Assembly: GCF_014267345.1 (NCBI RefSeq) | Contig: NZ_JACMYD010000005.1 | Coordinates: 62,001 to 126,000, forward strand | DNA from: Corynebacterium sp. zg-331 | GTDB taxonomy: Bacteria > Actinomycetota > Actinomycetes > Mycobacteriales > Mycobacteriaceae | Direction of reading: 5' to 3' | DNA: 64,000 bases | In this document: in pieces, positions 1 through 7,428 of the stretch | Numbering within the stretch: the stretch's first letter is position 1 | Layout: each line of letters opens with the position of its first letter | The notes under the pieces: model-generated | What the model saw: only the letters and a program-made list of their open reading frames with translations | Told to the model about the DNA's origin: nothing | Databases searched by the model: none | Made by a program: the position numbers and the translations under genes

Positions 1-1
1 C

Positions 2-1072
2 ATCTTCACCAAGAAATCCGGTCTATGCGGCACCCACTACAAGCAGCAGCGCAATGGCCGCCTTGAAGACAGTGCCCCACCGCCGGTAGGCAGCCTTGAC
101 GGCTATGGCCTCTATGGGATTCTTGACGATGACGGGCAGACGGTGCTGTGCCACGAGTGCGGGTTTCGCTACCCCGCCCTGGGAAATCACGTATTCGCTG
201 TCCATGAAATGACTGCCCGTGACTACAAGGTAGCCCACGGGCTGCCAAAAACCCGGTCGTTGAACTCCACAGCGGTAAGCAAAAAGCAGTCCAAGCGAGC
301 AAAAGAGCGCGTGGGCTCTGCTGGGTGGAAGGCCTTTGAGGCGCGTCGTGATCCTGTCATGGCGTCGCACTCTCGTGATGAGGAAGCATTCAAGCTCCCC
401 GCTGCCCGGGACTTTGCCATCGCGGCATTTACGCAGAATCTCACGTCGGCGGGCCGGGCTGCTAAGAAACACACCTGCCCTATCTGTGAAGCCTCCTATA
501 CGGGCTCAGGGGCGACATGCGGTGATGAAGTTTGCCGTCGTTTAGCGCGCGAAAAACCGCTCGATCTGGATGCACTTATCGAGCGGGTCTACCTCATCGA
601 GGTAGAGGGCTGTTCGTATTCTGAGGCAGGGCGCAGGCTCGGAATTAGTCATGCCGCAGTACGCAACTCCTACCTACGGTATAAGCGCCGCCTAGAGAAT
701 CAGCGTGTGATCGCCCGAAGAAAAGGCCCACACCAGCGTAGCTGCGTGGTATGCGGCGACCCCCTTTACAATAATAATCCCCAAGCGACGTCTTGCGGTG
801 ATCCCGCGTGCAGGCGCTCCCTGTTGCTGAAGAACACTCAGATTAATGTAGAGGAGGCTCGCGCCCGGGTGCAGCTTATTGATGTTGAGGGGATGACGTT
901 TATGGCTGCTGCGCGCAAGCTCAATATGAGCCACCAAGCATTGAGAAGATCTTACCGCGCGTACAAAAAGCAGCAACGTGATTTAGTATTGATTAACCAC
1001 CGACGCTTCATCAACGACCTACCCGCCCTGGACTCCATACACCCTAGCCCGCCCCCCTTAAGAGGCGACTAG
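2..1072 (+). CDS. MucR-like zinc-finger protein with duplicated zinc-ribbon/HTH module (5' partial)
   Basis: The frame is open to the left edge, so the start lies outside the window; 356 residues are visible. Near the visible N-terminus is a GLCGTHYKQQRNG tract typical of small phage zinc fingers. A MucR/Ros-like finger follows (CHECG, then paired His, then a GLPKTRS tail). After that come two copies of one module: a CPIC / CVVC zinc ribbon with a second CGD..C pair, then an alpha-helical block ending in a helix-turn-helix (SEAGRRLGISHAAVRNSY and MAAARKLNMSHQALRRSY). DNA binding is a safe inference; the target is unknown. It lies on the strand opposite the late genes at the far end of the prophage and converges on the next gene with a 4-base overlap. 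It could be a moron regulator or a packaging-end gene. Confidence 0.6.
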   Translation: MFTKKSGLCGTHYKQQRNGRLEDSAPPPVGSLDGYGLYGILDDDGQTVLCHECGFRYPALGNHVFAVHEMTARDYKVAHGLPKTRSLNSTAVSKKQSKRAKERVGSAGWKAFEARRDPVMASHSRDEEAFKLPAARDFAIAAFTQNLTSAGRAAKKHTCPICEASYTGSGATCGDEVCRRLAREKPLDLDALIERVYLIEVEGCSYSEAGRRLGISHAAVRNSYLRYKRRLENQRVIARRKGPHQRSCVVCGDPLYNNNPQATSCGDPACRRSLLLKNTQINVEEARARVQLIDVEGMTFMAAARKLNMSHQALRRSYRAYKKQQRDLVLINHRRFINDLPALDSIHPSPPPLRGD

Positions 1073-1428
1073 GACACATCGCCGCGCAGCTCCTCGGGCA
1101 CCGGCGGGCGGCGAGCCACCGGCACCAGGCCACGCAGCCGGACGATATAATCCACCGCCGCACGATACCGCTCCCGCCAGGAGCGCATATCCTCCTCCAC
1201 CTTCGCCAGAGCAGTACGCAGAAGCGTGGTCTCCTCCTGTAGCGCCTGGATACGCGCATCACGCTCCTCCAGGCGCTCATTCGTCCACTGCCGCATCTCC
1301 GCCACCAGGCCCCGGTACTGCTCAGAGACGGACTTCTCCTTAGCGCCACGGCTGGTGACCCACGACCCCGCCAGACCAGACAGCGCAGTCATGACGACTC
1401 CCGCAAAGGCCAGTATTGCTGCGGTCAT
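1069..1428 (-). CDS. Small membrane-anchored coiled-coil protein of the lysis cassette
   Basis: A 119-residue protein with one N-terminal hydrophobic segment (about residues 2-24), then a long charged, heptad-like helix (about 30-90) rich in Glu, Arg and Leu, and a Pro/Arg tail. The architecture, an inner-membrane anchor plus a coiled coil, resembles spanin-like or holin-accessory proteins at the end of siphovirus lysis modules, but no family is recognised. It is the last gene of the leftward late operon, 3 bases after the previous stop, with an AAGGAG about 11 bases upstream of the ATG. Confidence 0.55.
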   Translation of the reverse strand: MTAAILAFAGVVMTALSGLAGSWVTSRGAKEKSVSEQYRGLVAEMRQWTNERLEERDARIQALQEETTLLRTALAKVEEDMRSWRERYRAAVDYIVRLRGLVPVARRPPVPEELRGDVS

Positions 1429-1431
1429 AGG

Positions 1432-1839
1432 TCAATCGTCTCCTTGGCCTCGCCCGAATCCCCAGTATGTCAGGGCCACAACCATAAAGTAGGTCAAAGC
1501 GCTCGCGTAGCCGCGTGAGGATTCATGGAGTGCCCAGGCAGACAGGTACAGTAGCCCCCACAGGAAGTGCAGCGATACGCACACGCCGACAGCGGGGGCG
1601 AGTCCACGGCGCGTCGCTAGGCACACGAGACAAAACGCCCCAGCCGATAGCCACACGACCGCCCATACAGTCAGCGGCAGCACGCCCTCTAGGGCGGGGA
1701 TGCGATAGTCAGCGGGCACCGCTGTCGGCAGGTAGCACACGCCACGCAGCAGCACGCCTACCGTGAGGATCAAGAGCCCTACCCACCGGGAGCGCAGGAT
1801 CAACTCCACCGGGGGCCTGTGCATCACCCGCTGACACAT
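1432..1839 (-). CDS. Four-helix integral membrane protein next to the holin
   Basis: A 135-residue, very hydrophobic protein with about four predicted membrane segments (roughly residues 18-38, 50-74, 82-103 and 112-130) and short charged ends. It sits between the holin gene and the coiled-coil membrane protein, with 3-base gaps, so it is translated with the lysis genes. Membrane proteins of this size and position are common beside actinophage holins and may be a second holin or an antiholin. That role is inferred from context only. Confidence 0.55.
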   Translation of the reverse strand: MCQRVMHRPPVELILRSRWVGLLILTVGVLLRGVCYLPTAVPADYRIPALEGVLPLTVWAVVWLSAGAFCLVCLATRRGLAPAVGVCVSLHFLWGLLYLSAWALHESSRGYASALTYFMVVALTYWGFGRGQGDD

Positions 1840-1842
1840 CGC

Positions 1843-2079
1843 CTACCCCTCCTGACCGCGGAGGCCAGACACAACCGCAGCGGTCCCAGACTCCCCCACC
1901 CCCGCAGACGCGATCGACGTCAGCACGGAGATCACCGCAGCGGTAGCCGCAATACCCAGCGCCTCTACCCAGGCGATCTCATAGATCGGGGTGCCCACCG
2001 CAAGCACCGCAATCAGCGCCTGAGCCAGCGTCTTGATCGCCCGCTCAGCGGTATCAGTCCAAAAGCTCCTCGTTCGCAT
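1843..2079 (-). CDS. Holin, phage r1t family
   Basis: A 78-residue protein opening MRTRSFWTDTAERAIKTLAQ, the recognisable start of r1t-type holins (FWxDTAERAxKTxAQ), followed by two membrane segments (about 19-40 and 42-64) and a short tail containing GLRG. Holins oligomerise in the cytoplasmic membrane and make the holes that let endolysin reach the wall. The ATG at 2079 was chosen because GGAGGAGGG lies 5 bases upstream; a start nine codons earlier has no better site. The gene lies two genes away from the amidase, separated from it by a plus-strand gene. Confidence 0.85.
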   Translation of the reverse strand: MRTRSFWTDTAERAIKTLAQALIAVLAVGTPIYEIAWVEALGIAATAAVISVLTSIASAGVGESGTAAVVSGLRGQEG

Positions 2080-2155
2080 GTTTCCCTCCTCCTTGTAACA
2101 CCGCATGTAGCAGCGTCGATATGGCTCGTGAAACCATCATCGGAAAGGACCCATT

Positions 2156-2434
2156 ATGAGACTCAATCTGCGACTCGCCACCGCCGCCGTAGCCGCCACC
2201 ACCGCACTGAGCAGCACCGTCACCGCCGGGGCTACCGAGATCAGCTCAGAAAGCTCTGCAGAGGACTTCCTCTCCCCCGTGCTGATCTATGAGGACCTGC
2301 CGGAGCCAATTCGTGAGGGCATCGACGCCTACGGGCGCATGTCGGTACTCCTCAGCGGCCCCGGCACTCTGGAGCAGAAAATGGAGCCCCTGACGGACTA
2401 CGCCGCCAAGTACTTCCCCCTCCTGGCCTTCTAG
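2156..2434 (+). CDS. Small secreted protein on the opposite strand inside the lysis cassette (candidate moron)
   Basis: A 92-residue protein with a clear Sec signal peptide: basic start, hydrophobic Ala/Thr core, and an AGA-T cleavage region near residue 26. The mature part is about 65 acidic residues and resembles no known family. AAAGGA lies about 7 bases before the ATG. It is transcribed against the late operon, between holin and endolysin, and its stop overlaps the endolysin stop. This placement is typical of lysogenic-conversion genes (morons) expressed from the prophage. The function is unknown; a virulence or superinfection role would be speculation. Confidence 0.65.
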   Translation: MRLNLRLATAAVAATTALSSTVTAGATEISSESSAEDFLSPVLIYEDLPEPIREGIDAYGRMSVLLSGPGTLEQKMEPLTDYAAKYFPLLAF

Positions 2435-3291
2435 GCGGCCTTAACGGCGCGGAGCGTGGCTACCTCGCCGCGCAGCGCCTTGACTTCAGCAGCGAGGGCA
2501 CGCTGCTCGTGGATCGACACAGCCAGAAGCTCTACGAGGGTACCCCTGTTCAGGTTCTCATCACGCTTCCGGGCGGCGTCCACGAGCCACGGCACCTCCC
2601 AACCCTGGTCCTTCGGGCCTCGCAGCTGCGTGCGGTTATCCGCGGAATCACCGGCGGATGCTCGGGCCGCGAGCTTTGCCTCGTTGAGTGCGGCCGGGCC
2701 GTCCTTGTCGAATCGGCAGGTCATAGCTTCCTCTCCTTTTGCGGCATTCGTGCCGCTTACGTGTTGCTGTACTTTCTGAATGAAAATATCCCAGGGGAAA
2801 TTCGCCCCAGGATCGGTGTGGTCAGTTTCGTGCCACGCCGCGGCAGCATCACCGTGTCCAGCGATACCACGCTTGCCCGCACGCAGGTCGGCCCCATTGA
2901 TCTTCACTGCGGGAATGCCGTAGCGCTTGCACCAGTCCGCTACCACTGCCGCGCCAAGCTCCAGCTGGTGATCGGCTGCCAGCCAATCACCCCGGCGGGA
3001 CGAGGCGTAGGCCAGGAAGCTCAGGTGCAGCCCCCTCCGGTTGGCGGTGTAGCCCGCGGACCACGGGGCATAATCATCGTCATTGGCGCGTAGCGTCCGA
3101 TTCGTGCCCACCAGAATCGTGTACGAGCCAGTCCTGGAGCTGTTCTGCCAGTCCGCCCGGGATTCTAGATCATCGCCACGTGGGCACTCGTAGGTGTGGA
3201 TAAATACCGCCTGGCACCCTTTGGGGTCACGCCAACCAGAATCATTGCTGGTCAGACGAGTTACGCTCGCCTGGAATTGATCTATCGCCAT
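2431..3291 (-). CDS. Endolysin, N-acetylmuramoyl-L-alanine amidase (PGRP/Amidase_2 fold)
   Basis: A 286-residue protein. The N-terminal 180 residues have the amidase-2 layout: a first zinc His in FIHTYE, a central GHGDAAAAWH stretch and a closing HTDPGANFPW that carries the last zinc ligand. It would cleave the lactyl-alanine bond of peptidoglycan at lysis. The C-terminal 100 residues are a charged, heptad-like helix instead of a known wall-binding repeat, which may serve for oligomerisation or envelope targeting. AGGAGG precedes the ATG by 6 bases. The holin lies downstream, beyond the inserted plus-strand gene. Confidence 0.88.
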   Translation of the reverse strand: MAIDQFQASVTRLTSNDSGWRDPKGCQAVFIHTYECPRGDDLESRADWQNSSRTGSYTILVGTNRTLRANDDDYAPWSAGYTANRRGLHLSFLAYASSRRGDWLAADHQLELGAAVVADWCKRYGIPAVKINGADLRAGKRGIAGHGDAAAAWHETDHTDPGANFPWDIFIQKVQQHVSGTNAAKGEEAMTCRFDKDGPAALNEAKLAARASAGDSADNRTQLRGPKDQGWEVPWLVDAARKRDENLNRGTLVELLAVSIHEQRALAAEVKALRGEVATLRAVKAA

Positions 3292-3317
3292 ATTCTCCTC
3301 CTTCCTCCATGAGGAAA

Positions 3318-3339
3318 CCCCACCTGTAGGGAGGCGGGG
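3318..3339 (-). terminator. Weak hairpin between tail and lysis genes
   Basis: On the minus strand a 7-bp stem (one A-C mismatch) with an 8-base loop is followed by only GTTTCC. It sits between the DUF4185 tail gene and the endolysin and could be a weak terminator or a processing site. Confidence 0.25.
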
Positions 3340-3356
3340 TGTTCTGCGACACGGCT

Positions 3357-4487
3357 CTAGGCCAAAATCTTTAGCGGGCCTCGGAATCCATAAACGCCGT
3401 ACCCCGAGGAAATCGAGACGGACTGGCTAGGGTCTGCCTTATGGGCCGGGTTGGGCGCATGCGGCCACGAGGACAGGTGCAGGAAGGCGTTGGACAGCGT
3501 GCTCTTGGGATGCAGGCTCGGAGCATACATTGAGGGGAGCAGAGTGTGCGGCACCATGAGGTATTCGCGCGACCATAACGTGTCCGGACGGTCGGCGATC
3601 TGACACACCGCGCCCAGCGGGGACACGTAAGAAAGCACGACCTTGCCGCCGATGACCTGAGCATCGATCTCGCCGATAGGCCAACCCGCCTTGGGGGTGA
3701 TAATCGGCGTCGGCGGCACATGAATTTGCCACTGCCAGCGCCCGCCCGTATGCGCCCAGAACTCCCAGGCTTTATCATCCGTGAGGCGCGTCCAGTGCGC
3801 GCGCCGCAGGTAGATACCCGCCTCGCGGCCCTTCTTCCGCCCTTCGGGGGTTCCAAAAACATAAACGTGCTCATCGCCGGGCACCATCACCATGCTGGTG
3901 TTCTGGAAGAAACGCTCCCAGCCGGAATTCTCCCACTGGTAGAGGCGTCCCAGGTTATTTGCGTGGCGGCATTCCTGCCAGTTCTCCGCGTGCTGCTCAT
4001 TCGACCAAAACCACGCATTTCCATAGGTGGTGCACATATCTTGGTCGCCAGATGTGACCCACTGCCTCACACGGAATCCGTTACCCATGTAAATCCCATT
4101 CGGGAGCTGAATCACGTCGTTGGGGATGATGGTGAAGGCGTCGAAGCTGCCCGGGCGCGGCGCGCCATTTCCGATACGCCGGTAGGGCCACACTTCCTTG
4201 GCTCGCCCACCGCCGACAGCATTATCCCACTTCGGGCCGCCCAGGCCAAGGCCGTTGAAGGAGCTGGTGCGTAGGATCACCGGGGATCGCCAGCCGCGGC
4301 CCTTGGCGCTGTCCGGGTCGGTGGCATCGAAGGTGTCTCCGAAGATCGCGCCGACCCACTGGCCCTTACCGCCGGTGAAAAAGTACCCGAGGTCGGTGCC
4401 TAGGAATCCGAATCGTGCCGTGGGCTTGATGACGTTGCCGGTCAGGGTGTCCCAGCCCGCCGAGAGTCCTGTAGGGACCATTACCAT
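3357..4487 (-). CDS. DUF4185 tail protein, candidate endo-D-arabinanase (GH183-like)
   Basis: A 376-residue protein with the repeated aromatic beta-strand pattern of DUF4185: GYFFTGG, FGDTFDATD, then WRSPVILRTS, FTIIPNDVIQLPNG and HVYVFGTPEGR. These proteins form a five-bladed propeller. Actinobacterial DUF4185 enzymes are known to cut D-arabinan of mycobacterial-type cell walls (CAZy GH183). In a phage tail of a host with an arabinogalactan wall the natural role is local wall digestion at infection, which is inference here. The ATG at 4487 has AAGGAGG 8 bases upstream. It ends the tail operon, just before the lysis genes. Confidence 0.75.
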   Translation of the reverse strand: MVMVPTGLSAGWDTLTGNVIKPTARFGFLGTDLGYFFTGGKGQWVGAIFGDTFDATDPDSAKGRGWRSPVILRTSSFNGLGLGGPKWDNAVGGGRAKEVWPYRRIGNGAPRPGSFDAFTIIPNDVIQLPNGIYMGNGFRVRQWVTSGDQDMCTTYGNAWFWSNEQHAENWQECRHANNLGRLYQWENSGWERFFQNTSMVMVPGDEHVYVFGTPEGRKKGREAGIYLRRAHWTRLTDDKAWEFWAHTGGRWQWQIHVPPTPIITPKAGWPIGEIDAQVIGGKVVLSYVSPLGAVCQIADRPDTLWSREYLMVPHTLLPSMYAPSLHPKSTLSNAFLHLSSWPHAPNPAHKADPSQSVSISSGYGVYGFRGPLKILA

Positions 4488-4582
4488 GCCAGTACCTCCT
4501 TAAGGTATCGAGGAATACATACAGGGCTGACCCTACGACGAGATCAAAACACCAGTTCGATTCACGACAACGCCCCCGCCCT

Positions 4583-5206
4583 TTACACCGGGAAGCGGAC
4601 ATTCCCCTTCAAAGAAGAACCATTCGCATCAAGAAGGAACTTCGGATTCGCAGGAATACCAGTATCGGCCCGCGTGCGCCCATTCCACAGTTGGAAATGC
4701 GACTGGAGGAGAAGATTTCCATTACGGGGCACCATGAACCGCATTTCGCGGCCACCGGCAGAAACTAGTGGGGTTACATCCATGCCGAATTGCCCTGCGG
4801 CAGACCAATAAGAACCCACCCCAACAGCCTCCATACCCCCAGCGGGGGCCTGCGGGAGCTGGATACGTAGCGCCCCGCCCCGCGAGGATGCGGAAGCGCC
4901 CCAGCGAATATCAAAAAAGCACTCGAAAATGCCTCTATCCACGCGGTGACAGTATCGAAATGCCCCACCACTGCCTAGACCCATCGTGCCGTTATCCTGG
5001 AGGGTCAGCCCCGTGGTGGACCATGCAGGCAGCTGGTAATCTCGCCCCGACTCCCCCGCCGGGCCGCGTTCACCTGCAGGACCACGATCCCCAGGATCAC
5101 CCTTTGGCCCAGGATTACCCTGGAGGCCCCGCGCTCCCTGCAGACCTTGTGGGCCGCGCTCTCCAGCGGGGCCGCGCAGTGACCCAGTACGTCTCCAGAC
5201 CATCAT
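4583..5206 (-). CDS. Collagen-like tail protein with C-terminal beta domain
   Basis: 207 residues. Residues 11-55 are Gly-X-Y triplets ([10 protein letters not shown] type), enough for a short collagen triple helix. The remaining 150 residues are a beta-rich, glycine-rich domain of the kind found at the tips of phage fibres. It probably forms a trimeric fibre or receptor-binding tip. It starts 6 bases after the stop of the preceding collagen-like gene, with GAGGTGG upstream. A 95-base gap without an obvious gene follows before the DUF4185 gene. Confidence 0.7.
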   Translation of the reverse strand: MMVWRRTGSLRGPAGERGPQGLQGARGLQGNPGPKGDPGDRGPAGERGPAGESGRDYQLPAWSTTGLTLQDNGTMGLGSGGAFRYCHRVDRGIFECFFDIRWGASASSRGGALRIQLPQAPAGGMEAVGVGSYWSAAGQFGMDVTPLVSAGGREMRFMVPRNGNLLLQSHFQLWNGRTRADTGIPANPKFLLDANGSSLKGNVRFPV

Positions 5207-5212
5207 CCACCT

Positions 5213-5785
5213 CTAGCTGCTGACGTAGACGATGCCCGTGGTGGTGTCCATATAGCAGTCCCCGGGCTGCGTCTCTGCGATCGCGCCCGGTGCACCATCG
5301 CCAAAGAACCACCGAGAACCACGCTCACCTGCCGGACCACGCTCCCCGGGATTGCCCTGCTCACCGCGCAAGCCACGCTCTCCAGGAGGGCCGATAGGCC
5401 CTCGATCGCCCTGCTTTCCGGGAGGGCCCTGCTCTCCACGCGGGCCAACGAAGTCTACGCCTGAACCTTCCTCCGGGAAGTGCTCTCCGCCCCAGATGTA
5501 CAGGTCACCGTCTGTATCGACAATGTAGCCGGAGCCCGCATCATCGGCGGTGAGGTTCTTTGGCAGATCCGCGTAGCGGGCTACCTGCCCGGCAATGCTG
5601 ATCCCCTTGCCTGCAGGGCCTTCCGGCCCGCGCTCTCCGGAGGAGCCTGCAGGACCGCGTTCGCCGCGCGGCCCACGCTCACCGGGAGGGCCTTGCTCCC
5701 CGCGGGGACCGCGGTCCCCGGGGATGCCCTGTGCCCCTGGTTCGCCCTTCGGCCCTTTGAGGCTGCCACGTTGTATCCATGCCAT
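5213..5785 (-). CDS. Collagen-like tail fibre protein with two Gly-X-Y stretches
   Basis: 190 residues with two blocks of collagen triplets (about 10-60 and 114-155). They are separated by a 50-residue segment with a DGDLYIWGG motif, and the protein closes with [16 protein letters not shown]. The same closing motif ends the next upstream protein (GDTWIDTLTGIIYELT), so the two share a C-terminal adhesin-like module. It is likely a trimeric tail fibre. GGAG lies 6 bases before the ATG. Confidence 0.7.
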   Translation of the reverse strand: MAWIQRGSLKGPKGEPGAQGIPGDRGPRGEQGPPGERGPRGERGPAGSSGERGPEGPAGKGISIAGQVARYADLPKNLTADDAGSGYIVDTDGDLYIWGGEHFPEEGSGVDFVGPRGEQGPPGKQGDRGPIGPPGERGLRGEQGNPGERGPAGERGSRWFFGDGAPGAIAETQPGDCYMDTTTGIVYVSS

Positions 5786-5794
5786 AGTTATCTC

Positions 5795-6034
5795 CTATGT
5801 CAGCTCGTAGATAATGCCGGTCAGTGTGTCGATCCAGGTGTCCCCAGGCTTTGCTCCGGGCACAAAATCTGGGGGTTCCCCTGCGCCGTACCAGGTCGCC
5901 GGGAACTCGTTTGCTGGGCCGACTGGCCCTTGTGGCCCTTCCGGGCCGCGCTGTCCCATCGGCCCAGCCACGGGGGTTAGAATCACATCCCCGGCGATCA
6001 TCTGACCTCCAGGGAAATCACCTATTGACGGCAT
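5795..6034 (-). CDS. Short collagen-like tail protein
   Basis: 79 residues: an N-terminal leader, a short GPMGQRGPEGPQGPVGP collagen block and the terminal motif GDTWIDTLTGIIYELT shared with the next protein. GGAGGT lies 8 bases upstream of the ATG and the start overlaps the preceding gene by 17 bases. It may seed or extend the same fibre as the two longer collagen-like proteins. Confidence 0.65.
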   Translation of the reverse strand: MPSIGDFPGGQMIAGDVILTPVAGPMGQRGPEGPQGPVGPANEFPATWYGAGEPPDFVPGAKPGDTWIDTLTGIIYELT

Positions 6035-6323
6035 TGCTGCCGCACCTCCAAACTTTAGTCACGTGACCTCTGGCTAGAGTTTCCCATCCTGCTCCAGTAT
6101 CAACTTCGATAAGCGCCACGGCACGATCCGTCACCCTATCGACAATCTCCGGCGGCACAATAATTTGTGCCCCATCCTCAGAAAAGACGAAATCTTGAGT
6201 ATGGTCACCAAGGCGAGCGCGAAGCCCTGGAAGCTCTCCTTGTACGTGAAATGTCACGCGGAACGCTCCCCCAGGAGTAAGCACAGGTTCCCACCTGTAC
6301 GGGCCCCATTCCATTGACGTCAT
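6018..6323 (-). CDS. Small tail protein with beta-sandwich (LtfC-like)
   Basis: 101 residues, predominantly beta, with alternating hydrophobic strands (FRVTFHVQG, FVFSEDGAQIIVPPEIV). Size and layout match the LtfC/Gp6-type beta-sandwich proteins that precede fibre genes in corynephages; this is family-level resemblance only. The start MTSMEWGPY at 6323 was chosen over an upstream ATG because its ATGA overlaps the preceding stop exactly, implying translational coupling. Confidence 0.55.
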   Translation of the reverse strand: MTSMEWGPYRWEPVLTPGGAFRVTFHVQGELPGLRARLGDHTQDFVFSEDGAQIIVPPEIVDRVTDRAVALIEVDTGAGWETLARGHVTKVWRCGSNAVNR

Positions 6324-7417
6324 GGCAGGGCATTTCCGATATGTGTGCCCGCAAAAGATGTATTCCCTACGGGCCATCCAGGTTCAGCAGCCCAGGTAAT
6401 CGACCCGGTTAGTGGGAGCTTAGGCATCTCCCATACCGTTAAGTTCCAGCGATTAGCCTCCCTATTAAAGTACCACTGCACAGAATCCCGTTCATTGCGG
6501 GAACTGGATTTGACAGGAAAGACCCCCATATAATCCGCCATTGGGAAAAATCCACTTAATGCCGCTTGCCTAAAAAGTACAACTTTACTGGCAGAATACG
6601 GGTGCTCATAACCTTTAAGACAAAGGGTAACAAGATCACCCACTCGCCTTATGTAAGCATTTCCCATGGCGCCGCTACTATCCCGCAAGCTAGTTATGTC
6701 ATACCAGCCAGAATCCTGCACAGACAAACCCTTTAGCTGGTCATCGACATACCCCTTCGTCGCAACCGACCCTCTTGTCTTGGGGGTTTTCGCACATAAA
6801 TTACCCGATCCATCAAGCCGAACTATACGCTTAGCGTAAGTAGCACTCTGCGAACTTGCCTCCGCATCAACAGTATCGGTAATATCTGCACTCACATGTG
6901 TGTGTGCCAGATTAGCCTTTTTATCCACATAGGATTTAGGCACAAGAGCGCGGGAATTATCCGGCTCGCCGTACACGAAAATGTAGCCCTCACGGCTCGT
7001 TTTCACGTACTTATTCCCGAATCGCTCCTCCCCAATATCCCAAGTCGCATTATCCACCACCTGCGCCACAGCCTGCTCAGACTTAACCTTGGCAGCTTGC
7101 TCCGCGAGCTTGCGGGTACGGTCCACCACCGCAGGCTCCCATACTGTCTCCTCCTCCACCAGACGGAGAAAATCGGCATCCACCCCATCAGGGACATTCA
7201 CTTGAAAAAGATGCTGTGAGTGCGGGGCAATGATACGCACCCGCGTAGGCCCAGGCTCCACGTCCACACGGAATGACCCCCCAGTCATCTCCACCACCAC
7301 AGGATCAGACGTGATCACCGCAGACATGCCCGCCCGGTAATAGGCACTAGATACCTCCACCCGCCCCTCCATCGGCAGGCCATCGGTACGGGTGATAGAA
7401 GCACTAATTGTCGTCAC
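6320..7417 (-). CDS. Minor tail / receptor-binding candidate with low-GC central part
   Basis: 365 residues. The first 90 form a beta domain with a VDVEPGPTRVRII strand pattern. A helical linker with LAEQAAKVKSEQAVAQV follows, then two copies of a short (V/T)K(S/G)YVDxx motif (KSYVDKKAN, KGYVDDQLK) common in tail-fibre neck regions, and a C-terminal beta domain. From about 6400 to 7050 the DNA is clearly richer in A+T and less biased at third positions than its neighbours, suggesting recent exchange of the host-recognition part. GTG start with GGAGGAG 6 bases upstream. Confidence 0.6.
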   Translation of the reverse strand: MTTISASITRTDGLPMEGRVEVSSAYYRAGMSAVITSDPVVVEMTGGSFRVDVEPGPTRVRIIAPHSQHLFQVNVPDGVDADFLRLVEEETVWEPAVVDRTRKLAEQAAKVKSEQAVAQVVDNATWDIGEERFGNKYVKTSREGYIFVYGEPDNSRALVPKSYVDKKANLAHTHVSADITDTVDAEASSQSATYAKRIVRLDGSGNLCAKTPKTRGSVATKGYVDDQLKGLSVQDSGWYDITSLRDSSGAMGNAYIRRVGDLVTLCLKGYEHPYSASKVVLFRQAALSGFFPMADYMGVFPVKSSSRNERDSVQWYFNREANRWNLTVWEMPKLPLTGSITWAAEPGWPVGNTSFAGTHIGNALP

Positions 7418-7428
7418 AGTGGCTCCTC

